A DNA stretch of 64,000 nucleotides from NCBI GenBank assembly GCA_017165825.1, contig CM029376.1, forward strand, positions 25,358,206-25,422,205. The letters are read 5' to 3'. Below the pieces are notes generated by a model that saw only the letters and a program-made list of their open reading frames with translations, did not search any database and was not told the origin of the DNA. This document shows positions 35,038 through 47,310 of this stretch, piece by piece. Positions within the stretch are counted from its first letter, which is position 1. Each line of letters begins with the position of its first letter. The stretch is from Hepsetus odoe. Lineage: Eukaryota; Chordata; Actinopteri; Characiformes; Hepsetidae. Both the position numbers and the translations under genes were made by a program.

Positions 35038-38000
35038 TATTAATATTATCATTATATTTCATCATTATGTTAATATATAGAAGTCTTAAAGTGTCGCCTC
35101 AGCAATAAGGGGATCGATCATCAATGGTTGATTTCCATTTTGTCGAACAGTGAACCTAATCCTTCGCTTCTCCTGAAGACGCTGTCACTTTATTCAGCCT
35201 TGCAGTGACTCCTTTTATTTACCCTCAAGTTTAGGTTTTTCCCCACTGCACTGTATTTGTAGCAGGTTATGATCAGTGATGTTGGTGATTAAGTCACTAC
35301 TGCTGAGAGAACGTGTGTCGGTTCACTAAATGCCGCTCGTTTTTGTGTCTTTCTGCTCGCCAGGTCTTGTTATGCGGACATGTTGCACGACCGAGACAGG
35401 GTGAGTCTGTGAACCTGGGAAAAACAGCCAACCGAAGATGGCCTAAGAAGCACAAAGATGAGGCTTAAATGGTAGAGCGAGCGCTACACTGAACGCTCTC
35501 TCTAACAGTTAAGACGATCTTCACACGTAGGTGCCTTTGGGAAGCCGGGGCCTGATCATAAGTGTGTTGGGTTTATTAGTGATTGGCCTAATGGTTAGAG
35601 AACATAGGGCATGCTATTGATAGGTAGGGGTTCAAGACAAGCTGGAAAAATGTAGGCAGTGCAGGTGAGTGTGAGGTGCCCATGGGCAGGGCATCTAACC
35701 CCATTAATGCCTCCTGGGTGCAGATATTGCAGCTCAGTGCTCCTGATGGTATGGGTGTTGATGACTGGTGTGTCTAGAATGAGTTCATGTAAAGGACAAA
35801 TGCATTAATCACTGTTTATAGTATGTGTGTGTGTGTGCAAGCACTGGAATTTCATTTCATTTTATTTTAATTAACAAATGTTTATTATCCATTCTCTGTG
35901 CTGCTTATCCTGATTATGTTCATGGTGGGTGATGGTCTCTATTCCAGCACTCTTTAGTTGGAGGTTGGAGAAACACCTTGGACAGCTCACCAGTCCATCA
36001 TGGGACACACACACACAAACACACTTAGGGGGTAGTTTAGCATCTCCAGTCTACTTTACCTTCATGTTTTTGGACTGTGTGAGGAAACTGAAGCAGCAGA
36101 AAAAACCCACACACAGGGAGAACATGCACACTCCACAAAGAAAGGACCCTCAGCTGAAAATCAAACCCAGGTTCTTCTTTGGCTGCACGCCGGCTCACTC
36201 AAATTCATGTCTTCCTGTCCTCTGCATCGTCCTCTTTCACATCGACCGGCCGCCTGCATGTCCTCTTTCACCACATTCATAAACCTCCTCTTTGTCCTTC
36301 CTCTTCTCCTCTTTCCTGGGAGCTCCATCCTCAACATCCTTCCCCTGATATACTCCTCGTCTCACCTCTGCACGTGTCCAAACCAAAGCAGTGCATCAAT
36401 GCTAAATGCTAAATGCTCTTTGTCCCACAGAATGAGAAGTACTACCAGGGCATTCGAGCCGCAGTTAGCCGAGTGAAGGCACGAGGGGAACGGGTCATCG
36501 TTTTGGATATCGGCACAGGAACAGGCCTCCTGTCCATGATGGCAGTCACTGCAGGAGCGGACTTCTGCTATGCCGTAGAGGTGAAGACTAGAGTCCGATG
36601 TGGGAAAATGTTGGCCCGTCTGCTGACGAGTGAAAATCATTCAGTTCTGTATTTTACTTTCTCGTGTAGGTGTTCAAGCCCATGGCCAAGGCTGCTGCAT
36701 GCATTGTGAAGAGAAACGGCTTCTCAGACAAGATCAAGGTCATCAGTAAACACTCCACCGAGGTCACAGTTGGGCCAGGTTAGATTTCCACTAGTTTCAT
36801 ACTGAGAATAATCTTAATTTTGATTTCCGCCGTCACTAAAGCGTCTTGAATTTGACACTGATGAGACCGAATGCTTGTACTTGCAGATGGAGACATGCAG
36901 GAGAAGGCCAATATATTAGTGACAGAACTGTTTGATACAGAGCTGATTGGAGAAGGAGCTTTACCCAGCTATGAGCACGCACACTTACACCTGATGCAGG
37001 TGTGACCCATTCCTCTGGTTAAATTTGTTTTTTTGGGCTGGTCCAAAACCACAGTTTACTTTACATGCTCCTTTGCGCTTAGCAGATCATTGACGCTAAG
37101 ACAAATAAGCAAGTTTTTAAACCCCTTCAACTCTAGGTTTATGATCCAGTCTTTAGTCTTAGAGCTTATTAAGCCAGTGCAATGAATTCGGTTCATAATT
37201 GAAGTGTGCGTTAGGGTTAAAGGGATAGAAGCTGCAAGGAATTGGTCCAGAATTTTATTTCTTTTTGGATATAATAATAAAATCCTACTTGGTATTATGT
37301 GGAAATAGGAGTTGTGTCTGAATTTCATCCAATTGGCAGAAGCCAAGGGAAGTAATTGATTTTTTTTGTTTGTTTGTTTGTTTTTTTGCCACACTGAAAT
37401 GGACCTGGTGTTCCTCTCCTTCCTGCAGGTGGGCTGTGAGGCAGTGCCTCACCGGGCCACCGTTTACGCCCAGTTGGTGGAGTCGGATCAGCTGTGGAGC
37501 TGGACGCAGATTCGACCGGTGCAGGTGGATGGCCGCACGCTGCTGCCCCCTGCTGCCTTGGCTCAGTGCCCTGGAGCACCCTCTGTCTGTGACGTCCAGC
37601 TGAGCCAAGTCTCCCCGAGTGTTTTCAAACCCATCGGACCCGTCTGCACCATGTTCAGGTGAGAGACTTTGGAAGAAATTTAGTATCACATGGTCGTATG
37701 ATCCCAGGAAACCTTGAATTGATGAGGCTGGGAATATAAAGAATAAAAATGATCTGGAATGTTACTTTTAATTGTAATAATTACATTTATGGCATTTAGC
37801 AGACGCTCTTATCCAGAGAGACTTCCATGTCCTAACTACAGGGACAGTCCCCCCTGGAGCAGCTCAGGGTTAAGGGTCTTGCTCAGGGGCCCAGTGGTGG
37901 TAGTGCTAGTCCATAGGCAAGTACCCACCACTAGACCACCGCCACCCTTTATAATTATAGAACTTACGATGGAGATCTGTTTGTAGCATTTCTATTTAAG

Positions 38001-39204
38001 TTTATCAGAATTTATTTTTGTCCCTGCTGTGTGTTTGTTTAAGGGTTCATTTAATAACTTCATTTGTCTGCAGATCCACAGTGTCACACCAGTGACTTCA
38101 TGTCAGTGGTGACACTTTCGTTAAATTTAACCGCTGGGCTCTCCATAGTTTCAGTCATTTTAGAAGCGAAGCGTCTGAAACTTAGTTTATGTAAATATTC
38201 AAGGAGGTCAAATCGTATGGATTGATTCATTTCATTCCCATTTAACAAAACACACGTTGCCCAAATTTTATAAATCTGATTGATTGAGGAGTTTAAAATA
38301 CTGTGGTTGGTTTGTGGCAAATGGACTTCTGTTTAGTCCATGTGAAGTCATGGAAGGCAGTGGCGGTGGGGCAGTGGTGACCTAGTGTTTAGGGAGCTGG
38401 CTCCAGGATCAGCAGGTCATTCAAATCCCAGACCGGTAGGTGGCCCTGAGGTACCTTTGAGCAAGGTACCATCCCCATCACAGCTCCGGGTGCTTTAAAT
38501 GGCTGCTCCCTGCTACACGGTGTGTGTGTGTGAAAAGCCGAGGTGGATTTTCGTTGTGTCTCACTGTGTGCTGCGCGGTGTTTCACGATGACAAAAATAG
38601 TCACTTTCACTTCACTTTCAAGTATAGCTTTGTAGTCTGAAGTGAAATTTAGAGAAACATCAGGAATTCCGACACTTGAGCTGGAGTGGGAACCTTGAAA
38701 GTAATGCTTTCTATGGTTATAAAATTCCCTTTTTTATGTAGTTTGGCCCGTAAAGTTTAGAAAGGATTAGATGGAAAGAAACCATATAGTGGTTAGCATA
38801 GTGGTTAGGGAGTTGCCCCTGCATCGGAAGATTGTGGGTTCGATTCCCTCATAAGTAGGCTGCGCTGAGGTATCCTTGAGCAAGGTACCGTCCCCGTCAC
38901 TGCTCCCCGGGCGCTTTCAATAGCTGCCCACTGCTGCACGGTGTTTGTGTGCATGGGTTAAATGCAGAGGTCCAATTTCGTTGTGGTTCACGTGTGCTGT
39001 GCTGTGACCTCGTAATGACTAGGGTTGTCACTTTCACTTTCACTTTAATGATCTTACTCCCAAATCTTCATGTAAATGTGGTCGGGTCCGAACTGGGCTG
39101 TAGAGTCAAATCATACACTTTATTGCAACCCATTAAGTTTAGTATTTAAAAAAAAAAAAAAAAAAATATTCCAGGTAAAGTACTGTATACTGTATAAATG
39201 AATA

Positions 39205-39275
<71 letters not shown>

Positions 39276-39676
39276 AGTGTGGACTTCAGCAAGCCCGTCA
39301 GCAGCGCTCCTCGCTCGTTCTCCCGCAGGTTTGCTGTGCAGACGGACGGGAGAGCTCAGGTGGTTTTGTCCTGGTGGGATCTGGACATGAACCCTAGCGG
39401 AAGCATTGTCTGCTCCATGGCCCCCAGCTGGACGTACTCAGACCCCAGAGAATATCCGGTAAGATTATAGAAGATAAATAACTTCAAGAAACAGAACGTT
39501 AACTGTGCGAGTTTATGCCGACTGTCGTGTTCTGTGCTCAGTGGAGGGACCACTGGATGCAGAGTGTGTATTTCCTCCCATGTGAGCAAAGTGTGTGTGG
39601 AGGAGATGAAGTGAGCTTAACTGTCTTCCATGATGATTACAGCCTCTGGTATGACCTTTCAGAGGGGTAAGTACAC

Positions 39677-39728
<52 letters not shown>

Positions 39729-39836
39729 ACACTGGCAAAACAGATTAGACTTATAAGGATGTCTTCTCAGAGTAGCAGTGACACCAGAATGAAGATGGAA
39801 AACTATTGTGACAAAATTTTGGTACCAGCTAGTAAG

Positions 39837-39888
<52 letters not shown>

Positions 39889-42800
39889 CTCTAAGGAGGC
39901 ACAGTATATTGTTTGTGAATAGCTGCCCACTGCTGCACGTGTGTGTATGGGTGAAATGCAGAGGACACATTTCCCATTCGTGGGACAATAAAAAAGGATT
40001 ATTATTATTATTATTATTATTATTATTGATCTCTGCAGTAATGATATTGCAAAAGAGCCTCCAACCAATCACATCTTCAGGTGAATCCTTAACAAGAATC
40101 CAGTTATTTTGGCCAGTTTTTGACCATTACAGACAATTATTATTTAGATTTACATGTGTGTGTGGGTTTATCAAATCCATAAATTATATTCACTCAAACT
40201 TGATTCTAACTAACATGTTCCAGTTTATGTTTCTCCTTTAGAATCAAACGGGCTGTTTTCGTTCTTTATCCTTTAAGATAAAATATATAAAGAATGATCC
40301 GTTTTCTGATTGGCAGCTCTGAATCAAAACTTTACAATAAGTACATACTTGAAGCGTTTTTAAATCCAGAGAACTGAAAGAATTTTAATATTCTGACACA
40401 TGCGTTCAGTTCATATCGTCCAACTAATCTCCAAAAAGCGTCTGCTTCGAAGCATTTTAACTGAGTTTCTTTTCTCCAAGTCTCCAAACTGAAGGTGATG
40501 AAAGCCTTTGTCAGCCGTGTTGTACCTGCCTGGCTCACCTGGTGTGGACGCGCCCGCGCTTCAGTGAGCTGAACGACCGGCAGAGGACGGAGAGATACCT
40601 CGCTGCTCTGCGGAGTGTGAGTGCCGCTGTTTACCATCTTACAGTAAATCGTTATTAAGGTCGAGATTTACACCGGCTTCTAAAACCAGCTCACGTTTCA
40701 CTGCCGCACATCGCACCCTTGAAGGGATTAGAATTAATCCCCTTTTTGTCTTTCTACAATAATATCTTATGAATTAACTTGAATATGATAAGCCTGGGGC
40801 CAAATTTCAAGAAAAAAAAAATTATATATATTTATTTCTGTTATATAATTACATTTTTTATATTTTATATATTCTGTTATATAATTACAATAATTACATT
40901 TTTATTACTAGATGTTATATTACTTGATGAAAAAGCACTACCTGCTTGTGTTTCCCCATCCGAACAGATTCTGAGGCCTGACAGCGTGTGTTTGTCCGTG
41001 AGTGATGGAAGTCTTCTACCCATCTTTGCACACCTGCTTGGAGCAAAAAAGGTACCTTCAGAGAATCTCATGTGTTTAGGGCCTTCAGATTCTCGCTGCT
41101 ATGGGTCGATGGGTCTCACTTCCTTACTATGGAAATAGTTAAAGTGACTTCTTTGTTGCCATTTCAGGTGTTCAGTTTGGAAAACGCTGGGATGTCGAAA
41201 CAGGTCATCGAGCAGGTGAGAAGAAGGAACTGGAGAGAACGTCTGTCGGGGTTTGTTCAGTGTTTCTGAGTCGTGTTTGTTTTGGACAGTTTCTGGAGGC
41301 AAACTCCTTAAAAAACGGGGTCCAGCTGCTGGCGGTCCGACCGGAGCAGCTCACGGCGGCAGACTTGGAAGAGGAAGAACAGGTAGGATTTACACACGCG
41401 TGTGCGCGTGTGTGTGTGTGTGTGTGTATGTGTGTTTACACGTCACACTGACCTTAATGTGCACTTCAGTTCTTTAATATCGAGCGTGAAGTTTACTGAA
41501 AGATTTCCTTTAAAACTGCAATAAAAAGCAAAGCATCTTATTCAAATCCTTAGAAACATTTAATGATAAACTTTAACAATTCATCTCAATGAACTTAAAT
41601 TCGTTCCATTTCTAACCATTTGCACAATTCAAGACGAGAGTATATTAGAATTAATGTATAAAACGGGACCAATGACTACCTGCTATTCTCATTTTCTACA
41701 CATTATTTTGTAGCTTGTTATTTGTGCGTTTTAAAGCATGAGGGTGTCGTGCAGATGGCATCGTTAGTTACCACGCGTTTCAACCAGGAGCAGCAGCAGG
41801 AGACTCTGGCTGAAGCTCAAACAGTGTGTCGGATGTAAAAGCCCCGTGTCTCCTTCTTTTCTACTCCACCCCAGATATCCGTGTTGATCGGGGAGCCATT
41901 TTTCAGCACCAGTCTGTTGCCATGGCACTCCCTGTTTTTCTGGTACTGCCGCACAGTTCTTGCCCGCCTCCTCCGGCCTGACGCCACCATCCTGCCCTCC
42001 TCGGCCACGCTATACGTCCTCGCTGTGGAGTTCCAGGTACCTCTGGGGATTCATTTAGATGAAATTACAGGAACTCCTCTTGAAGCACCATCACAGGGTC
42101 ATCCCGGTCATGGGAATTCTAAAAAATCATGGAGTTTTAAAATGTCTGTGAAAGACGTGGGATTTTGGGCAATTGAATTGAAATTAATCTTTAAAATGTA
42201 GGTGCCATTTATCAAAATGCAATCTGTATCTTAACACATTTTCATTATTTCATTTATATCTGTCTGCAGAGTTTCCAGACCTCTAGTGCTTTTATTTAAT
42301 TATTGTAGGGGCTGCGAGGCTAATCAACCTTTCAGTGCTTTTAGGAGTCCGATGAATTCCTCATTGACTTAAATAATAATGTATGATATATGAGGACCTG
42401 ACAAATAATTCTTAAATTGAACATTTAATCTGTTCCAAACAGATATTTTGCTCAAAGTTTTTAAGTGAAGCTTGCAGGTTTGTGTGGTATATGCTGAGAA
42501 CAGAAGGGGCCTGTTTTTCTGGTCATGGAAATTAGTTTTTTTAATCATTAAAGCCGTGGAAATTGATTTTTGAATAAGAGTGGATACCCGGAAACCCATG
42601 ACTTCCCATGTCAACTTCTCCCTTAGGACTTATGGAGAATCCGCGCCCCCTGCGGGACCTGTGAAGGCTTTGATGTCATCCCGATGGATTTGATGGTGCA
42701 GGTGCACAATTTTATTCACATATTAACAAACGCAGTATATTCGGAGGTTAATGAATAAATATAGACCCGTTGAGCACAGCGCTACAGTATTAGAACGTGT

Positions 42801-44103
42801 ATAGCAGCCAAAAAGTTTGAGTCCTGGACCAAGAACTTAACCTTTGGTACCCTTGATTAAGGTACTGTCCCCAACACTGCTGCCTGATACTTTCACTTTG
42901 AGTGAATACAGGTTGCAGTGCTTCTGCAGTCTTTGCTCGTCAGGGTTCAGTCTCTGAATGACTTTGTTCCTTAGCAATCTCTGGATTTCCGGGAGTCTTG
43001 GGAGGCGGAGCCACATCATCTGTGGGAGTATCCCTGTCGTGCTCTGACTGAACCACGCCCAGTTATGACCTTTGACTTCCAACAATGTGTTCCTGAGCAG
43101 CCAATCAGCAGTGAAGGAACTTTTCCTTTTATAAGGTGAGCATCCTTTAGAATTTAAACCACATATCTGAACATCTACATCAGGCTCTCAGCTGAAGAGC
43201 TCATACTTCTCTGTGTGTTGTTGGATAAATAAACAAAGCCCAAGTGTTGGGAGTATATCTTCAGGAGTAATATAATGTGCCGGCTTTTCCAGGAGAGGCC
43301 GCTGTCATGGGTTTGCTTTGTGGATGGAGTACAACCTGACCGATGACATCACCGTCAGCATGGGCCTGACCGAATCTGTCGGCGAAGAGGTATGGTGACT
43401 TCTGCGACAGGGGTGGGCAACTCCAGTCCAGGAGGGCGAGTGTCTGGTGCAGTTTGGTGACTTCCCTGACCACACACCCTGGTTCAGCTGGACAGGGTTA
43501 GTGAGTTTGTTTGAGGAGGAAGCTACCGACCTCTAGGACTGGAGCTGGCCACCACTGCATCACATCAGGGGTTCAGGATTGGTAGCTAAAGATCTCGGCT
43601 CTGAAATCTAGTTTACCTCTATCGATGAGATTGAATCCAGGAATTTTGTCCAGTTCTGTCCACTATTTAGAACCTCTCCGTCCCTTGATACCACTGGAAG
43701 AGAGAGAATACCCCCCCGTCCCGTTAGCGAAGGGGGTGGGATTCCACCAACCCAGAGAGAGTTAATCCAGTTGGGATGCCTTGGCTTCCCGCTCACAGAT
43801 AACACTCGTATCTCTCAACGGGACGGGGCCGATTATCATTCGTTGAAATGTGTCTTATGTGGTTTGTTCATAAAACATAAAATGCTTCATAATGACATTT
43901 TCACACACTTCATCCTGGCCCCTTCTGTTGCTTTCTCTCCACAGGGAGAGTGTGTGTGGAGTCCACACCGAAAACAGGGAGTGTACTTCTTGCAGACTCC
44001 ATGGGAAAGCTCAGGAGACGGACGATCATTTGTGTCATACAATTTAACCTTTGACCCCAGCATCGGTGACATAAAAATGGACTTTTCAGTCTCCCAACCT
44101 TGA
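33815..44103 (+). CDS. prmt7: PRMT7, protein arginine N-methyltransferase 7, 17 coding exons, 684 aa
   Basis: Exons: 33815-33909, 35364-35400, 36431-36580, 36670-36778, 36887-36999, 37429-37658, 39278-39458, 39542-39666, 40481-40616, 40968-41051, 41168-41215, 41290-41382, 41875-42036, 42627-42701, 42975-43135, 43293-43389, 43945-44103 (TGA). The 2055-nt sum is in frame. Human PRMT7 is about 692 aa. It transfers methyl groups from S-adenosylmethionine to arginine and is the type III, monomethylating family member. The protein is a tandem of two methyltransferase-like domains. In the first, motif I VLDIGTGTG (68-76) binds SAM, and the double-E loop ELFDTELIGE has Glu144 and Glu153 intact, so it is predicted active. 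The second domain retains LIGEPFFSTSLLPWH from about 471 but lacks a GxGxG motif, as in other PRMT7 proteins. The start matches the family N-terminus (MKTFYGRANPTT). It converges on ciapin1. Confidence 0.97.
33960..34930 (+). repeat. Minisatellite in prmt7 intron 1, about 28 units of 31 bp, forkhead-motif rich
   Basis: The core CATCACTGTAAACACT recurs about 28 times with variants ACACCCATC and ACATTCATC. From about 34170 to 34560 two unit types alternate as roughly 59-bp dimers, showing higher-order amplification. Nearly every unit has one or two GTAAACA words, the forkhead (FOX) core. It starts about 50 bp after the exon 1 donor. There are no unique spacers and no cas-like genes, so it is not a CRISPR array. 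Confidence 0.95.
34996..35040 (+). repeat. (ATT)n microsatellite in prmt7 intron 1
   Basis: A TTA/ATT trinucleotide run of about 42 bp. Confidence 0.9.
35578..35790 (+). repeat. Old SINE-like fragment in prmt7 intron 2
   Basis: It has a family-A-like head (GATTGGCCTAATGGTTAG) and later GCCTCCTGGGTGCAGAT, but the body is too diverged to assign confidently. Confidence 0.35.
35885..36180 (+). repeat. Common teleost dispersed repeat in prmt7 intron 2
   Basis: It contains the phrases TGCTTATCCTGATTATGTTC, CACCAGTCCATCATGGGAC, CATGTTTTTGGACTGTGTG and GGGAGAACATGCACACTCCA. These belong to a very frequent fish interspersed repeat whose class I cannot state with certainty. Confidence 0.6.
36188..36405 (-). 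mobile_element. RTE-type LINE 3' fragment, inverted, next to prmt7 exon 3
   Basis: This is the reverse complement of the 8.5-kb and 33.3-kb LINE 3' region (GCTCCATCCTCAACATCC, CTCCTCGTCTCACCTCTGC, CACGTGTCCAAACC). It ends only about 30 bp before the exon 3 acceptor, so it may have supplied the branch-point/polypyrimidine region. Confidence 0.7.
37770..37952 (-). repeat. SINE family B copy, inverted, in prmt7 intron 6
   Basis: The plus strand reads ATTTATGGCATTTAGCAGAC, then GCTCTTATCCAGAG, ending with CCACCACTAGACCACCGCC. This is the reversed order of family B. Confidence 0.85.
38366..38622 (+). repeat. SINE family A copy in prmt7 intron 6
   Basis: GGGGCAGTGGTGACCTAGTG head, GCAAGGTACCATCCCC core, and a repeated TCACTTTCACTTCACTTTC tail. 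Confidence 0.85.
38788..39048 (+). repeat. SINE family A copy in prmt7 intron 6, second
   Basis: Head AGTGGTTAGCATAGTGGTTAG, then GGGTTCGATTCCCTC, the core, and a GTCACTTTCACTTTCACTTT tail. It is one of the best preserved copies. Confidence 0.85.
39207..39277 (+). repeat. (CT)n microsatellite forming the prmt7 exon 7 polypyrimidine tract
   Basis: About 70 bp of almost pure CT repeat runs into CTCAG|TGTGGACTTC, the exon 7 acceptor. The microsatellite is itself the polypyrimidine tract. Confidence 0.95.
39668..39732 (+). repeat. (CA)n microsatellite directly after the prmt7 exon 8 donor
   Basis: The donor GGG|GTAAGTA is followed immediately by an interrupted CA repeat of about 60 bp. A second CA run lies at 39838-39885. 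Confidence 0.95.
39838..39886 (+). repeat. (CA)n microsatellite in prmt7 intron 8
   Basis: About 24 CA units. Together with the run at 39668 it generates a long artefactual His/Thr open frame. Confidence 0.95.
39908..40030 (+). repeat. SINE family A 3' scrap followed by (ATT)n
   Basis: GCTGCCCACTGCTGCACG followed by GTGAAATGCAGAGGACAC is the 3' part of the SINE. An (ATT)n run follows at 40000-40027. Confidence 0.65.
42820..42900 (+). repeat. SINE family A fragment in prmt7 intron 14
   Basis: TTTGGTACCCTTGATTAAGG and GTACTGTCCCCAACACTGCT match the SINE core. The rest is lost. Confidence 0.5.
43400..43560 (+). repeat. Short dispersed repeat (MITE-like) in prmt7 intron 16
   Basis: GGTGGGCAACTCCAGTCCAG at the left and GGACTGGAGCTGGCCACCAC at the right form imperfect inverted ends of a roughly 150-bp element. 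This is a common non-autonomous DNA-transposon-like repeat in fish. Confidence 0.6.
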
Positions 44104-44429
44104 CCAACAGCTGTCTGGCTGAAGTTTCTGACCTTTTCAGTACAACAGATCCAAAGAAATACATCCACTGCTGTGAACGGCTGGCTCAAAAACAGCGTTC
44201 TAGTCTAACCATCTACTGGTTTTTATTATTTTTCTTATTCAAACAGGCATAAAAACCTCCCTAGAATTAGACGTCTGCATGTTTGACCTCTCTAGGTGAG
44301 AACAATCTCTGTCAATGACCAATTAAAAGTTTTAATATTTAATAAGAGATTTGTCTGCAATATGTTCAAATTTGTGGCAAGCCTGAAACTATACACTCAA
44401 AGTGGGGAAAAAAAGTGCAATATTGCCAT

Positions 44430-44435
44430 AATAAA
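44430..44435 (+). terminator. Candidate prmt7 poly(A) signal
   Basis: An AATAAA lies about 330 bases after the prmt7 stop. A second plus-strand AATAAA is at 44536-44541. Confidence 0.45.
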
Positions 44436-44453
44436 TGAGGAGTGAAATAGAGA

Positions 44454-44459
44454 TTTATT
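44454..44459 (-). terminator. Candidate ciapin1 poly(A) signal
   Basis: TTTATT on the plus strand reads AATAAA on the minus strand, about 320 bases past the ciapin1 stop. It lies between the two plus-strand prmt7 signals, so the convergent 3'UTRs may overlap. Confidence 0.4.
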
Positions 44460-44779
44460 AGCTTAGAATAATTTTACATGATATACTACACAGAGCACAA
44501 CAGATGTGGTGAGAAAATTCAAAAATACAAGAATGAATAAATCCAAGTTTGATTGGTCATCCCTCAACGAAAAAAAAATTAAAAAGGTGATGTATAATGC
44601 ACTGATAAATGTGCTGAGTGAATTATTACACCTGCTGCATCGCTCAGAGGAGAACAGTCAGTGCGTTAAATAGATTTAATTCCACCAAGAGGAACACTGG
44701 TGTTCTAACTTTTCTCTGTTCTGACACTCAGAAGAAATCCAGGGATGAAGCGAGATGGAATGAGAGTGTGGACAGTCTC

Positions 44780-47241
44780 TTATGCATCAGCAACTTGTGT
44801 GTTGGCCAAAACAACCTTGTCCCCTGGTTTGAAAGCAGGCATGCCTAGATATGGACAGCTTGCGCACCGGAAGGCGTCGCCCAGATAACACTGCAGGAAA
44901 AGAAAACAGCATTTTAAACTTTTTGAAAGGTTGGAAGCTGAAGACAGGTATAAGGACAAACTGGAGATTTATTGGAGATCTGTATTTTGGCCCATGCTGC
45001 CTGAAGAAGAAAAGAATAATTCGACACACGCTGATACAGGTTGTTGTCTCCTTAAGCCACACCCCCTCATTACACAAACACACCACCTGATCTTCTGAAA
45101 TCCAATCAGCATTCAGCTTTTTCAGCTTGGAGTTGGAATAGATGCAGAAAAATGATACGCTCAAAATACTCACTTTCCTAATAATTATGCACATAGTGTG
45201 TGTGTATATTCACCCAACGTGTTCACTAAAGATCTTAACTGGTTTTGATGGGATCTTAGAAACGTAACAGTTTAATCGTAATCTAGACGCAGTGCGTGAA
45301 TAAAGTGGGGAAAATAAGTCTGAAGAAACAGATGTGCCAAATTTCCTTTTTACCTCCAAGTCAAGAGTTAAAATGTGACAAAGATGACAAGAAAAAAAGA
45401 TCACATAGGCTGCACCGAGACTAGCTAAAATGGTGTGTGTGTGTGTGTGTGTGTGAGAGAAGAGGTGCTAAACATACCACTTCATATCCACGATCATATG
45501 AAACAGTTTAATTGCTGGCAAAATGCCGTTTGGATCGATTGTGTAACACTTCCCCGAAGAACACACTTAAATAGGATATTTTCTTGTGAATTTTAGTACA
45601 CTATTTTTTATTTCCTGAAGAACATTATAAGTTGGAGGGCAAAAAACTTACACTTCCACAGGCTGATTTAGGCTGACTGGCTTTCTGTTCTGCTTTGCTC
45701 TCCTGCTCGAGTTCTTCTGCGAGGCCACAAGTGCTTCAACGAGAAAAGCCAGCATGTGTTAGTCACCGGGAGCAGTCCTTACGGCGTTCATGTGAATTAA
45801 CGATCAAGCAGCGAGCCTTGCTTTCAGTACCTAACGAGCCAGGCGGCTTTTGTATCGAGTAAAAAGAACATTTAATGACATTACGTGTGTTAGAACGTCT
45901 ATGGATTTTCCCAGGACCTGTCCGACACATTCTTAATCCGAATGCTCTCTCACCAGTTTTTGCACGCTTTCTTTTTCTTGGTGCCTGATTCTCCGCAAGA
46001 TGCTCTGAGTGAAGACGGGTCAGGCTTTTTTAGGTCTTCGGCATCCAGCAGTTCATCCGAATCCAAAATATCCTGAAGAGGAAGAATTTGTTTTAAGTCT
46101 TGGCTCCAGGGTGTTAAACAAGGCCTGTAGAGCTGCCTTCAGAGTTAATAAATAAAGATGATCTTACAAAATCTGAAAAACTGATTGTGACACATCATCC
46201 ATCTCATGTTTTCTGTGTACTTACGACGTCGTCATCGTTCATGTCGTTGACCGAAAGAGTCCACAGCTTAGCAGCGCCGGGATCGAGTGCTGGCTTTTCT
46301 GTGAAAAGTTCAAATGACAAATTCGAATCTGGTGATGTTGAAATCGGTACCGTTTTATCTGTGAGGTTATTCCACTTTACTGACGTCTGTCATTAAATCT
46401 GGGAGTTTTCATGTTAATTGTATATCTAAGCCATCATAAACACGGAGCTTGGCCTAAGAATATTTCTCAAACTGCGTCATTGAGTTTATCTGAATTTGCT
46501 GACGAACATCAAAATAATCTTCTAAAGCCTCAAAGTCGAGACCCAGATTAAGCCTAATCTTAACTAAATGGGATTTTTCACAGTGGAGAGTTTACTTTAG
46601 GGACTAGGCTTTATCTGTGCTCACAGGACAGGACAGGACAGGACCGGACCCGGGCGTACCTGTCACAGGTGTCTTCTTTGCAAAGGACAGTTTCAGCTGA
46701 GACGAGGAGCCAACTTCATAGTCAGGTTTTGAGGCGGACATGCGGACCCTAGACAGAGAGCTGCCCTGGAACCCGCTCTGGTTAAGAGCTGAAGCAGCCT
46801 CGGGGCTCAGGGCTTCACTCTTCACCTGCGGAGGAGAGAACAGAGTGTTAGTGTGAGTTTAGAGTGTCTGTCAGACACCATCACTATCCTTAGAAAATCA
46901 CTCACCTCCGTGACGGACATGAGTCCAGACAGTTTGAGGGCAGACGTTAGTTTCGTCACTGTCCGAAAGCCTTTCTCCTCCAGACCTGAAGAGAAAGGTT
47001 GACCTTTGGTTTACTGGAGTTTATTTTCACTCACGTCAACTTTAATAGTTATTAAGCAATTAATTACTAATAATCAAGAAAATGTCATCATTTTTCAGTG
47101 AAAGGTCTATAACAAATAAATATGGGGAAAAAAAAAAAGAACCATTTGCTTATACCAAAGACTTGAGTGGGAATATATAAGTATTTCAAATATAAAAGAT
47201 AAAATTTAAATATAAAATGTACAAAAAATAAAATAGTATTA

Positions 47242-47310
<69 letters not shown>

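Noticed and set aside
39630..40241. 203-aa plus-strand open frame
   Set aside because: It is created by CA and ATT microsatellites (His/Thr and Leu runs) inside prmt7 intron 8.
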